The notes under the pieces: model-generated | Told to the model about the DNA's origin: nothing | The model's input: only the letters and a program-made list of their open reading frames with translations | Databases searched by the model: none | Translations under genes and position numbers: made by a program | Assembly: GCA_030605285.1 (NCBI GenBank) | Contig: JAUWIQ010000135.1 | Coordinates: forward strand, 1-6,032 | DNA: 6,032 nucleotides | Direction of reading: 5' to 3' | From: Planctomycetota bacterium | Lineage (GTDB): Bacteria > Planctomycetota > Planctomycetia > Pirellulales > UBA7805 | Part shown: positions 1-5,854 of the stretch, in pieces | How positions within the stretch are numbered: the stretch's first letter is position 1 | How the letters are laid out: every line of letters begins with the position of its first letter

Positions 1-560
1 CGAGATTTACCATACAGGTTTTGGCCAATAAACGTTTTATTGTTGAGGGCAATTTCGACACAACGCGTTCCGCGTTCTACCAGCGTTTGCCAATCCATCG
101 ACTTCACATAATAAGAATCAACTTTGAGAAGAATCTCGGTATAGAGCTCGATTGCCTCCTGCGGTGAAAGGCTCCCAAGTGTACTGCGATAGCTGGTATC
201 CGCATAACGGCGTGAAAGATCGTATTGAATGCGAGCAAGTTCCTGGTGCTTATGTAACTGTTGCTCGTTGGGGTATCGTTTGATCGCTGTTTCATAAAAC
301 GACAGCGCTTCTGCCCACTTGTCTTGTTTCTCCAGCAGATCGCCCTGCTGCAAAAGAGCTTGTACGTTCTCGGAACGATCTAAAAATCGGAGTTCCGATT
401 CGGCGGCCCCGGCGGGTGTCGCATACCACAGTAGTGGCGCTGTGAGAGGAACCGCGGCGAATGGTAAAGCTAGAAATAGCCCGACGATGGCAAGGCGCAA
501 GGAAAGAACCGACAGACTGAGCCCGCGTAATTTTCGACCGTACATGCTTTGGACACGCAT
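1..560 (-). CDS. TPR-containing S41 (C-terminal processing) peptidase-like exported protein, N-terminal part only
   Basis: The reading frame is open from the ATG at 560 to the window edge, giving 186 residues of a truncated protein. An in-frame TAG 24 bp upstream of the ATG limits the start; a second Met at residue 6 is an alternative. Residues 1-53 look like a long export signal: basic n-region (RKLR), hydrophobic core at about 23-46, and an AGA-like cleavage site near 50-53. Residues 67-117 form a TPR-like helical pair (QGDLLEKQDKWAEALSFYE, then AIKRYPNEQ). Residues 135-170 (AIELYTEILLKVDSYYV, DWQTLVERG) match the N-terminal helical segment that precedes the PDZ and protease domains in C-terminal processing proteases. 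The catalytic Ser/Lys region lies outside the window, so protease activity is inferred from family architecture as I recall it. Expected location is periplasmic or envelope-associated. It is transcribed divergently from the sulfur genes. Confidence 0.75.
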   Translation of the reverse strand, partial: MRVQSMYGRKLRGLSLSVLSLRLAIVGLFLALPFAAVPLTAPLLWYATPAGAAESELRFLDRSENVQALLQQGDLLEKQDKWAEALSFYETAIKRYPNEQQLHKHQELARIQYDLSRRYADTSYRSTLGSLSPQEAIELYTEILLKVDSYYVKSMDWQTLVERGTRCVEIALNNKTFIGQNLYGKS

Positions 561-629
561 TGCTGGAAAGAAATCGGTGGACCGCTAGCGCGGATGACCG
601 GTTAGGCGGGTCTGCCCTCTGGCCAGGAA

Positions 630-658
630 AATATACATTACGATTTAGCACACGTCAA
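630..658 (-). promoter_or_regulatory. Predicted sigma70-type promoter of the TPR/S41 gene
   Basis: Read on the minus strand there is a -35 box TTGACG (5 of 6 to consensus) at 658-653, a 17-bp spacer, and a -10 box TATATT (5 of 6) at 635-630. This would start transcription near 623 and give a leader of about 60 nt before the ATG at 560. It is the best promoter match in the window. No clear Shine-Dalgarno sequence precedes the ATG. Planctomycete promoters are poorly characterised, so the call rests on consensus and position only. Confidence 0.5.
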
Positions 659-994
659 AAAGCGCGCCAATTTTTTTTACTTCCCTAACCCTCTTGATCC
701 TGGCAGTCGTTACCAGGTGCCGTAAAATGAAACTCTTATTACGTGTGAGACCAATAGAATGTGTTGTGCGGGCTGTAAGATTCGTTCCCTCTGTCGGTGG
801 CGTAACAGTCATAAGGGCCGAATGCTTGTCGCCAACCACTCGATGGATTCTTGCCTCTCGCGGTTGAGAATCAAGATCTTGACTAGTACGCCTTTTCTGC
901 GTACGCGGTTCGTTTCCACCATTCCTTGCCGTCATAAGCCCTACAGACTGAAGATTGGGACCCGAATGAGCCGATATTTTTTCCAGCGATAAAG

Positions 995-1023
995 ATGACT
1001 TTGGCAATCAACATTATTATAAT
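995..1023 (+). promoter_or_regulatory. Predicted promoter of cysH
   Basis: A perfect -10 box TATAAT lies at 1018-1023, with ATGACT (4 of 6 to the -35 consensus) at 995-1000 and a 17-bp spacer. Transcription would start near 1030, leaving a leader of about 50 nt before the ATG at 1082. The -10 box is embedded in an AT-rich dyad (ATTAT-T-ATAAT, 1013-1023), so a repressor bound there would block RNA polymerase. GATAAT at 1055-1060 is a second possible -10 but has no good -35 partner. Confidence 0.4.
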
Positions 1024-1035
1024 TGTATTCAGGCG

Positions 1036-1053
1036 GGTCCCTCAGTAGGGTCC
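1036..1053 (+). promoter_or_regulatory. Imperfect inverted repeat in the cysH leader, candidate operator
   Basis: The 18-bp sequence GGTCCCTCAGTAGGGTCC has two-fold symmetry (GG.CCCT-CAGT-AGGG.CC) broken by one T/T mismatch in each arm. It can also be read as a direct repeat of GGGTCC (1035-1040 and 1048-1053). It lies just downstream of the predicted cysH start site, where a repressor or a small leader hairpin would act. The neighbouring Rrf2 gene encodes an obvious candidate protein, but Rrf2 sites are usually more AT-rich, so the pairing is speculative. Confidence 0.3.
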
Positions 1054-1081
1054 GGATAATGCCTAACTAATTGAGAAATAG

Positions 1082-1870
1082 ATGGATACAGAAATATCGC
1101 CAGATCGAGAGGAGGCCCGGCAGTCGGAGGGTGCCGCCCCGCAACTTCAGTTAACGAACGAACTGGCGTCTGAACTCGAGCAGGCCAACCGAGATCTGGA
1201 GCTAGCATCCCCGGAACAGATTATTACCTGGGCCGTGGAACGTTTTTTCCCGAGGCTGACCATGGCGACCGCATTTGGCCCCGAAGGCTGTGTGATCCTC
1301 TCGATGCTTGCCAAGATACAGCCCCGCACACGGATATTTAATTTGGATACGGGCTACCAGTTCCCAGAGACGCTAAAACTGCGCGATCAAATTGCAGAAA
1401 AATATGGGATTGAAGTCGAACTGAAGAAGCCTGAGATCACCGTGGAGCAATATGAAGCATTGCACGGTGGCCCCTTGCACCAGAGCAATCCGGATCAGTG
1501 CTGTTTCGATCGAAAGATTCGCGTGTTGCAACAGGCGGTGGTAGGGATGCACGCCTGGATGAGCGGTATCCGAAGAGACCAGAGTCCCGATCGCGCCCAG
1601 GCACCAATTGTAGGCTGGGACAAACGCTTCAGTCTGGTAAAGATCAGCCCCCTGGCCAAGATGACAAAAGCAGAGATATGGAAACGGATTTTAGAAGAGG
1701 GAATCCCATACAACCCGCTACATGACCAAGGTTATCCAAGCATTGGTTGTTGGCCATGCACGAGGAAAGTGGTGCCGGGTGAAGACGAGCGTGCTGGCCG
1801 CTGGAGCGGTATGGAGAAGACGGAGTGTGGCTTGCACTCGATCGAGTTTGAAAAGGGTGGAGGAATCTGA
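1082..1870 (+). CDS. cysH: Assimilatory adenylylsulfate (APS) reductase, [4Fe-4S] type, CysH family
   Basis: This 262-residue enzyme should reduce activated sulfate to sulfite, with thioredoxin or a similar thiol donor, in cytoplasmic sulfate assimilation. Residues 1-42 are a variable acidic leader. The nucleotide-binding fold follows, with a PP-loop-like segment ATAFGPEG at 62-69, LDTGYQFPET at 88-97, and the GIRRDQS arginine-rich loop at 162-168. A CC pair at 140-141 (DQCCFDRK) and CxxC at 223-226 (GCWPC) form the [4Fe-4S] ligand pattern of APS-specific reductases, which PAPS-specific enzymes such as E. coli CysH lack. The C-terminal ECGLH at 248-252 contains the catalytic cysteine C249. 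Length fits the bacterial family, and there is no fused thioredoxin domain as in plant enzymes. The ATG has only a weak GAGA (1073-1076) upstream. An Rrf2 gene follows after 68 bp, probably co-transcribed. APS preference over PAPS is inferred from the cluster cysteines. Confidence 0.93.
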   Translation: MDTEISPDREEARQSEGAAPQLQLTNELASELEQANRDLELASPEQIITWAVERFFPRLTMATAFGPEGCVILSMLAKIQPRTRIFNLDTGYQFPETLKLRDQIAEKYGIEVELKKPEITVEQYEALHGGPLHQSNPDQCCFDRKIRVLQQAVVGMHAWMSGIRRDQSPDRAQAPIVGWDKRFSLVKISPLAKMTKAEIWKRILEEGIPYNPLHDQGYPSIGCWPCTRKVVPGEDERAGRWSGMEKTECGLHSIEFEKGGGI

Positions 1871-1938
1871 TCGCTGCGAGTGCTGCATTGGGCTCAACTG
1901 GGCCCGCAGTCTGGCTCTCAACCTTTTGGAAACAACAG

Positions 1939-2367
1939 ATGAAAATCTCTGCCAAGACAGAATATGCCTGTATCGCAATACTTGAGTTGGCGGCCCGTTT
2001 TCAATCCACGGCCCCGGTTCGGGTTCGCGATCTGGCTGCGGCGCACGGTATTCCAGCGCGGTTTTTAGTACAAATCCTCTTGCAGATGAAAGCGGCTGGA
2101 TTGGTATCCAGCACGCGGGGAGCCGCCGGAGGCTACCAATTGACTCGTTCACCGGAGCAGATACGGCTTGCCGATGTGATGACCGTGATCGAGGGGCCCG
2201 TGGTTGACCCGGCGATGAATGTTTCAGCCGACACGCCGATCACGCGCGTTTTACAGAGTACCTGGTGTGAGGCAACCAATGCCCAGCAACAGGTTCTCTC
2301 CTCGGTTACTTTTGCCGATCTCTTGGAGCACAGTCAAGATACCGGTGAGATGATGTATTACATCTAA
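1939..2367 (+). CDS. Rrf2-family transcriptional regulator, probably of sulfur assimilation
   Basis: This 142-residue protein begins MKISAKTEYACIAILELA, the usual opening of Rrf2 proteins. Residues 1-75 form the winged helix-turn-helix: helices at about 6-20, 28-36 and 40-53, then the wing RGAAGGYQLTR at 60-70. A dimerisation helix follows (IRLADVMTVIEG, 75-86). The open frame extends upstream to a TTG at 1888, but the ATG at 1939 fits the family N-terminus and has GGAA at 1928-1931 at a good distance. The family includes IscR, NsrR and CymR. Here the only cysteines are C11 and C110, so the three-cysteine cluster of Fe-S-binding members is absent and the protein resembles cluster-free members. 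Position directly after cysH suggests it controls sulfur genes, as CymR does for cysteine metabolism in Firmicutes; the effector is unknown. Confidence 0.88.
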   Translation: MKISAKTEYACIAILELAARFQSTAPVRVRDLAAAHGIPARFLVQILLQMKAAGLVSSTRGAAGGYQLTRSPEQIRLADVMTVIEGPVVDPAMNVSADTPITRVLQSTWCEATNAQQQVLSSVTFADLLEHSQDTGEMMYYI

Positions 2368-2382
2368 TCAACGGGTCGTATT

Positions 2383-2409
2383 GGTCCGCCCTCGGATTCC
2401 GAGGAGACC
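2383..2409. terminator. Hairpin between convergent genes, possible bidirectional terminator
   Basis: CCTCGGA-T-TCCGAGG (2390-2404) is a perfect inverted repeat, able to form a 6-bp GC-rich stem with a 3-nt loop. Outer arms GGTC (2383-2386) and GACC (2406-2409) extend it across a small asymmetric bulge. It starts 16 bp after the stop of the Rrf2 gene, in the 135-bp gap before the end of the permease gene on the other strand. That is the expected place for a shared terminator. No T-tract follows on either strand, so intrinsic termination is uncertain. Confidence 0.4.
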
Positions 2410-2502
2410 GTAATTCGCTGCCGGTGGCCCCAAGCAATAGCCCACTCGTTGTCGCAGGCTTATCTCGAAGCCCTCCCGATCGGATTACCTTTCCGCCTGG
2501 AG

Positions 2503-4596
2503 CTAGACGATCAGCCGTACGCCTCCCAGTTCAGCGAGACCATACATCATGCGGCCGGCCGGTGAACCGATGAACATGAAATTTTTAGGAATTTCCCACT
2601 CCTTGGAAAGTTTATCAATCAGGTCGGGACCAAAATCTCCCTCGAGAATGACGAAGTCGATCTCGATATTGGGATAAACTTCATCCAAAAAATCAATATC
2701 TTTTTTTGCCGTACTAGAAACATCAGTTTTGTGTTTTACAACCGTCACAATTTTTATCCGATTCGTATGCTCATTATTTTTTACATACAACATGGCATTG
2801 TTGAGGTTTGCAATATTGTCACCACGCGTAAAGAAGACAATTTGCTGGGAGTTGATTTTTTCGATGATGTCGCGAATCCACTGGGTTGTCGCATAGAGGG
2901 GCTGCAAGAAGACGCTGATCATATTGCGCAATACAAAAAGACAAAGTTTCAGCAGGGCAATGCGACAGAGCATCGCTGAAACAATAAGGATCGTGGGGAT
3001 AAAATACCACAAAAATGTAATGAGATTCGAGAATCCGTCACTGCCCCGTGCCGTGACTTCTCGTTGATGCGAGTTATTGATTTTGAAAGTTCCGGAATCG
3101 ACCCGCAGTTGGATTGTAGCGTGTGCACCGAGTTTCACCGTTTGAAAAATCAGCGTCGTACTCGTCGTTGTGACAGCTACGCCGGTCTTATCAGTCGACT
3201 GATTGACTTGTTGTGCGAGGCTCTCAAACGATTCACCCTGCTGAACGTAGAAAGCCGAAGGCCCCTTAGGTCCCGTGATTGTAAGCTGCGAGTTATGCGA
3301 GATCCGGCCCTTCTTTCCCAGATGAAACAACTCAGCCGGTTGCTTCATAAAAATGTTTCCAATCAGTCCTGCGGTGACACCCAAAAGAGCGAGTCCCACG
3401 AACAGCCAGGGTGCGTACGTCGGGCGTGGTAATTTTCTGCGACGTACTTTTAGGAGGATGTTGCCCAGACAGAACAACGCCATCACGGTAAGAAAAGAAA
3501 TCGTGTAGACTCCGGCAAGGGCCTCCAATTGTCCTCCGGTCAGCAGCAGGATGGAAACCGAGAGCAAAAAAAATGCGATAATGATGCGATGGGTTGTGCC
3601 TCGACGAGTCTTCTTTAAGAGAAACTGGGGCAGGCAGCGGTCGAGTGCCATACGATTTACCAGACCGGTAACACCTATAAAGCTTGTGAGCACGGCACCA
3701 CTCAGCACCAGTACCGCATCTGCAGAGATGATCCAGGCCAGCCACTCGCCATGGCCCACGATATAGCCGATATCCGCCAGCAACGCATTTTTGTTGTTGC
3801 CGTTAAGATCACCGATAGGAATAATCGCCAGTGCCAGAATCGCCATCGCAGGATTAAAAATAGTCACCGCAATCCACATGTTCCGTAAGGTCTTGGGAAA
3901 GACGCCCTCTGCCTGCTGTTCCACAAAGTTCGCGGAGCTTTCAAACCCCGAAATCCCCAGGAGGGCGGCTGAAAATCCGAAAAAAATTGCTACCACCGGA
4001 CTGAAATCACTGGGCGTACCCAGATTGGCCTCTAGCGTGGAGATCCCATTAAATAGCACATAAATTATGCCGACCAGAACCAACAAAGAGAGGCTCCCAA
4101 GATGGGTAACAAAGATAACTATTGCGACAACCGATGATTCACTGATGCCAATGATTGTCAGGACCGTAAACACAGCCAGCAGTCCAATGGCCAGCCCAAT
4201 GATTGTCGAATCACTCCATTCCGTGGGCCAGATTTGTTGCAGATAATGAATTGCCGTATCGGCCGACAAAACAGCAGTGGCCATGTAGGAGAGAATAGTC
4301 AAACAGGCAGCAATGGAAGCCCGAAATTTACTGGTGGTGTTGAGCAGCGCATTGTAAGCTCCTCCATTGAGCGGTAAGGCTCCTACGACCTCGGCATAGA
4401 TGGAACGGAAAAAATAAAGGAGCCCAGCGACCAGCAAAAGCGCAAGGGGTGCCCAGCGCCCCGAGACAATAATTGCCAGTGCCGACACGTAGAGACAGGA
4501 AGAGGTGATGTCATTTCCGCAAAGGGCAGTCGAGGCGAGTTGGCCGAGACCACCATGCTTATGTTCAATCCCGTATTGGCTGTCACCGGTCGACAT
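2503..4596 (-). CDS. APC-superfamily amino-acid permease with an extra periplasmic loop domain and a cytosolic C-terminal domain
   Basis: This 697-residue protein is a predicted inner-membrane transporter of the amino acid-polyamine-organocation superfamily; the substrate cannot be read from sequence. Membrane segment 1 contains ALCGNDITSSCLY (about 24-36). Ten more hydrophobic segments follow to about residue 417, including the family-typical GFESSANFVEQQ stretch (217-228) after segment 6 and NRMALDRCLPQF (314-325) after segment 8. Residues 437-522 are an inserted soluble, beta-rich domain. Segment 12 lies at 525-556. Residues 567-697 form a soluble tail with alternating hydrophobic strands (IKIVTVV, IEIDFVILEG, NFMFIG) and end in ELGGVRLIV, resembling the small alpha/beta tail domain of long APC permeases. 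The ATG at 4596 is preferred over a TTG at 4605; a TAA 21 bp upstream of the ATG closes the frame. No clear Shine-Dalgarno is seen. It is much longer than a 12-segment APC core of about 450 residues. It is converging with the Rrf2 gene. Confidence 0.85.
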   Translation of the reverse strand: MSTGDSQYGIEHKHGGLGQLASTALCGNDITSSCLYVSALAIIVSGRWAPLALLLVAGLLYFFRSIYAEVVGALPLNGGAYNALLNTTSKFRASIAACLTILSYMATAVLSADTAIHYLQQIWPTEWSDSTIIGLAIGLLAVFTVLTIIGISESSVVAIVIFVTHLGSLSLLVLVGIIYVLFNGISTLEANLGTPSDFSPVVAIFFGFSAALLGISGFESSANFVEQQAEGVFPKTLRNMWIAVTIFNPAMAILALAIIPIGDLNGNNKNALLADIGYIVGHGEWLAWIISADAVLVLSGAVLTSFIGVTGLVNRMALDRCLPQFLLKKTRRGTTHRIIIAFFLLSVSILLLTGGQLEALAGVYTISFLTVMALFCLGNILLKVRRRKLPRPTYAPWLFVGLALLGVTAGLIGNIFMKQPAELFHLGKKGRISHNSQLTITGPKGPSAFYVQQGESFESLAQQVNQSTDKTGVAVTTTSTTLIFQTVKLGAHATIQLRVDSGTFKINNSHQREVTARGSDGFSNLITFLWYFIPTILIVSAMLCRIALLKLCLFVLRNMISVFLQPLYATTQWIRDIIEKINSQQIVFFTRGDNIANLNNAMLYVKNNEHTNRIKIVTVVKHKTDVSSTAKKDIDFLDEVYPNIEIDFVILEGDFGPDLIDKLSKEWEIPKNFMFIGSPAGRMMYGLAELGGVRLIV
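3031..3288 (-). other. Flagellin IN-like domain inserted in the permease loop between membrane segments 11 and 12
   Basis: Residues 437-522 of the permease lack hydrophobic segments and are rich in Thr, Ser and alternating hydrophobic residues. The order of elements follows the flagellin IN (hook IN) motif as I recall it from flagellins, especially planctomycete ones: a strand LTITGPKGPSAFYV, a QGESFESLAQQVN helix ending in the conserved Asn, a TGVAV turn, a strand TLIFQTVKLGAHATIQLRV, then SGTFKIN and a closing ARGSDG. With a cytoplasmic N-terminus and standard APC topology, the segment 11-12 loop faces the periplasm. Its role is unknown; substrate capture, a partner contact or a sensor are possible. 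The resemblance is judged by eye. Confidence 0.55.
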
Positions 4597-4679
4597 GGTT
4601 CGCAACTGCGGCAGTTATCAGGGAATGCCGGTCGGATGATGGCAAGCAACTGGCAAGGTGTCTGCAGGTAAGTGACCAG

Positions 4680-4709
4680 ATCATAACAGGCTAAATCCAG
4701 ACCTGTCTA
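4680..4709 (-). promoter_or_regulatory. Predicted promoter of the APC permease gene
   Basis: On the minus strand a -35 box TAGACA (5 of 6) at 4709-4704 is followed by an 18-bp spacer and a -10 box TATGAT (5 of 6) at 4685-4680. Transcription would start near 4673, giving a leader of about 75 nt before the ATG at 4596. TGGTCAC occurs twice nearby, at about 4720 and 4675, once on each side of the promoter. This is a consensus match only. Confidence 0.42.
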
Positions 4710-4813
4710 TCGTGTGACCAAGTCTTCCAGGCTTCAACACGTAGGCCGTACGGCATGGCTGGGGTCTTGTAGTGGCTTACCGGTCTGGAAAAATCGATGT
4801 TTCCTGCCCACTG

Positions 4814-4830
4814 GACATCTTCGATGTCCT
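4814..4830. terminator. Perfect hairpin downstream of the DUF1559 gene
   Basis: GGACATC-TTC-GATGTCC is a 7-bp perfect inverted repeat with a 3-nt loop. It lies about 110 bp after the DUF1559 stop codon and about 105 bp before the permease promoter on the same strand, so it could separate the two transcripts. On the minus strand a T5 run (4796-4792) appears only about 18 nt after the stem, too far for a classical intrinsic terminator. The hairpin is bracketed by direct copies of CCTGCCCA (4804-4811 and 4829-4836), which equally suits a protein-binding site. Confidence 0.3.
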
Positions 4831-4939
4831 GCCCAGGGAGAGCAAAGGAAACAACCAGAGAGGAGAGCGGAAGGACGCGTTACCGGCCAGGCAACATCCG
4901 TGTTCTTTTCCGCAATCTTACGGCAACCGTTGTCGCGAG

Positions 4940-5854
4940 TTAGTTTGCATCTTCCGGAGGAATACTATTCCCGTCGCCAATCGTCGACATTGACATCAGA
5001 GACTTTTGGGACGTTGTGTTGCTAATCGGGACGACATGGCCATCGAGAAAGACAAAAGGTGTTACGTTGGGGTGAGGTCCACCAAAAGAACTCTGCAAGC
5101 TGCCGCGACCAGCATCTAGATCTTGTGGCAGGCCAGTGCTGACATCCGCAAAAATCGTTTTTGGTGTATCTCCAGCGAAGAATGCCGTATCCCCCAGATC
5201 GTGCGCCTGCATGTCTGGCTGGGCATAATTACTAAGCGGTTCGTGGACATGACGGTGCCCTACCATAAAGGTTTGGCTGGTGCCGTCCGCGACATGGATC
5301 GCACGAATTCTGGATTTTGTGTAGATGACCCCTGCCCGGCTCCGATCAATGGGTTGATTCGCTTCGTCTTGGTAGAGGTAGGAGGCACCCGGGTTGGCTG
5401 CATAATCCCCTCCTGCGGCACTTGTCAAAACCTTGGGGGGCTTGTCATCGTCATCGAAGTTTCGGTCCGGCTTGTAGTGGCCGCGTGTGGGACAAATAAA
5501 CACAGGGACCGAGGTCCGCATTGCCCGCGCGTTTTCTGGATCGTCAACCCGTAGGGTTCGGTCGTGAGCAGTATAGGTATCTTGCTCTTCTAAAAAGGGC
5601 AACAGCCGAAATGCCCAGGAGGTGGAATACTGGTGGGTGTCCTCCCGACCGCAGGGATAGACCCGCTTTTCCGCATTGTACTGAAGCACTGCCAGACCGA
5701 TCTGCTTAAGATTGCTCTGGCACTGGATACGCCTTGCCGATTCGCGGACTGAAGAGATCGCCGGAAGTAACAACGCAATCATGATGCCGATCATGGAGAT
5801 CACAACTAGAAGTTCTACTAGGGAAAATCCCCAATCGGCATTCCTCTTTGACAT
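4940..5854 (-). CDS. DUF1559 family protein with type II/IV pseudopilin N-terminus
   Basis: This 304-residue protein belongs to the DUF1559 (SBP_bac_10-type) family. Its N-terminus MSKRNADWGFSLVELLVV carries a prepilin peptidase site: cleavage after G9, Glu at +5 (E14), then a hydrophobic helix to about residue 31. The soluble domain includes the family-typical CQSNLKQIGLAVLQYN (45-60), WAFRLLPFLEEQ (80-91), VFICPTR (118-124) and DGTSQTFMVG (190-199). It ends with FGGPHPNVTPFVFLDGHV, giving the H-X9-DG motif (H261, D271-G272). Length is normal for the family. The frame stays open upstream to a TTG at 5926, but the ATG at 5854 puts the prepilin motif at the usual place and has AAAGGA and GGGGG upstream. 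An acidic run DDDD (134-137) is notable. The function of these proteins is not established; envelope or secretion-system association is inferred from the pilin leader. No pilus or secretion genes lie next to it. Confidence 0.92.
   Translation of the reverse strand: MSKRNADWGFSLVELLVVISMIGIMIALLLPAISSVRESARRIQCQSNLKQIGLAVLQYNAEKRVYPCGREDTHQYSTSWAFRLLPFLEEQDTYTAHDRTLRVDDPENARAMRTSVPVFICPTRGHYKPDRNFDDDDKPPKVLTSAAGGDYAANPGASYLYQDEANQPIDRSRAGVIYTKSRIRAIHVADGTSQTFMVGHRHVHEPLSNYAQPDMQAHDLGDTAFFAGDTPKTIFADVSTGLPQDLDAGRGSLQSSFGGPHPNVTPFVFLDGHVVPISNTTSQKSLMSMSTIGDGNSIPPEDAN

Larger units (their letters stand above)
561..1081. other. Divergent intergenic region without a recognisable gene
   Basis: This 521-bp stretch separates the minus-strand TPR/S41 gene from the plus-strand cysH. 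It holds a promoter for each. It also has a run of eight T at 671-678, a perfect 12-bp palindrome TCAAGATCTTGA at 871-882, and an inverted repeat GTACGC-N7-GCGTAC at 886-904. Short open frames on both strands (759-992 plus, 645-1007 minus) read as arginine- and serine-rich sequence with no recognisable domain. The minus one would also cross the promoter of its neighbour. I regard the region as non-coding and regulatory, possibly with a small RNA that I cannot demonstrate. Confidence 0.6.
4597..4939. other. Intergenic region upstream of the permease, no gene seen
   Basis: This 343-bp gap lies between two minus-strand genes, downstream of the DUF1559 gene and upstream of the permease. It holds the predicted permease promoter, a perfect hairpin at 4814-4830 and a purine-rich stretch on the plus strand at about 4840-4878. 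Plus-strand open frames starting at 4714 and 4772 overlap each other in different frames, run into the antisense of the DUF1559 gene and show no domain, so I do not call them. Confidence 0.6.

Noticed and set aside
292..651. Minus-strand open frame overlapping the TPR/S41 gene
   Set aside because: It is a shadow in another frame. The overlapping frame that starts at 560 encodes a coherent signal peptide, TPR and S41-like segment.
661..678. GCGCGC followed by a T8 run, resembling an intrinsic terminator on the plus strand
   Set aside because: The GC element is too short for a stable stem with a loop, and no plus-strand gene lies upstream that would need a terminator.
759..992. Plus-strand open frame of 77 codons upstream of cysH
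   Set aside because: It has no ribosome-binding site that I can see, a Cys/Arg-rich composition typical of chance frames, and no family resemblance.
645..1007. Minus-strand open frame of 120 codons in the divergent intergenic region
   Set aside because: It starts with TTG, is rich in Arg, Thr and Ser with no recognisable domain, and crosses the better-supported promoter of the TPR/S41 gene.
1001..1017. TTGGCA upstream of cysH as part of a sigma54 promoter
   Set aside because: The required GC of a -12 element is missing at the right distance, and a perfect sigma70-type TATAAT sits immediately downstream.
1888..1938. Earlier TTG start for the Rrf2 protein, adding 17 residues
   Set aside because: The added residues do not fit the conserved MKIS-type N-terminus of the family, and the ATG at 1939 has a well-placed GGAA.
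3332..3745. Minus-strand 137-codon open frame inside the permease gene
   Set aside because: It is an out-of-frame shadow of the transmembrane core, rich in His, Arg and Cys.
4921..4935. Near-palindrome just after the DUF1559 stop codon as its terminator
   Set aside because: The stem has a mismatch and a very tight loop, and no T-tract follows.
4714..5025. Plus-strand open frame in the gap upstream of the permease
   Set aside because: It overlaps another frame, runs antisense into the DUF1559 coding region and has no domain-like pattern.
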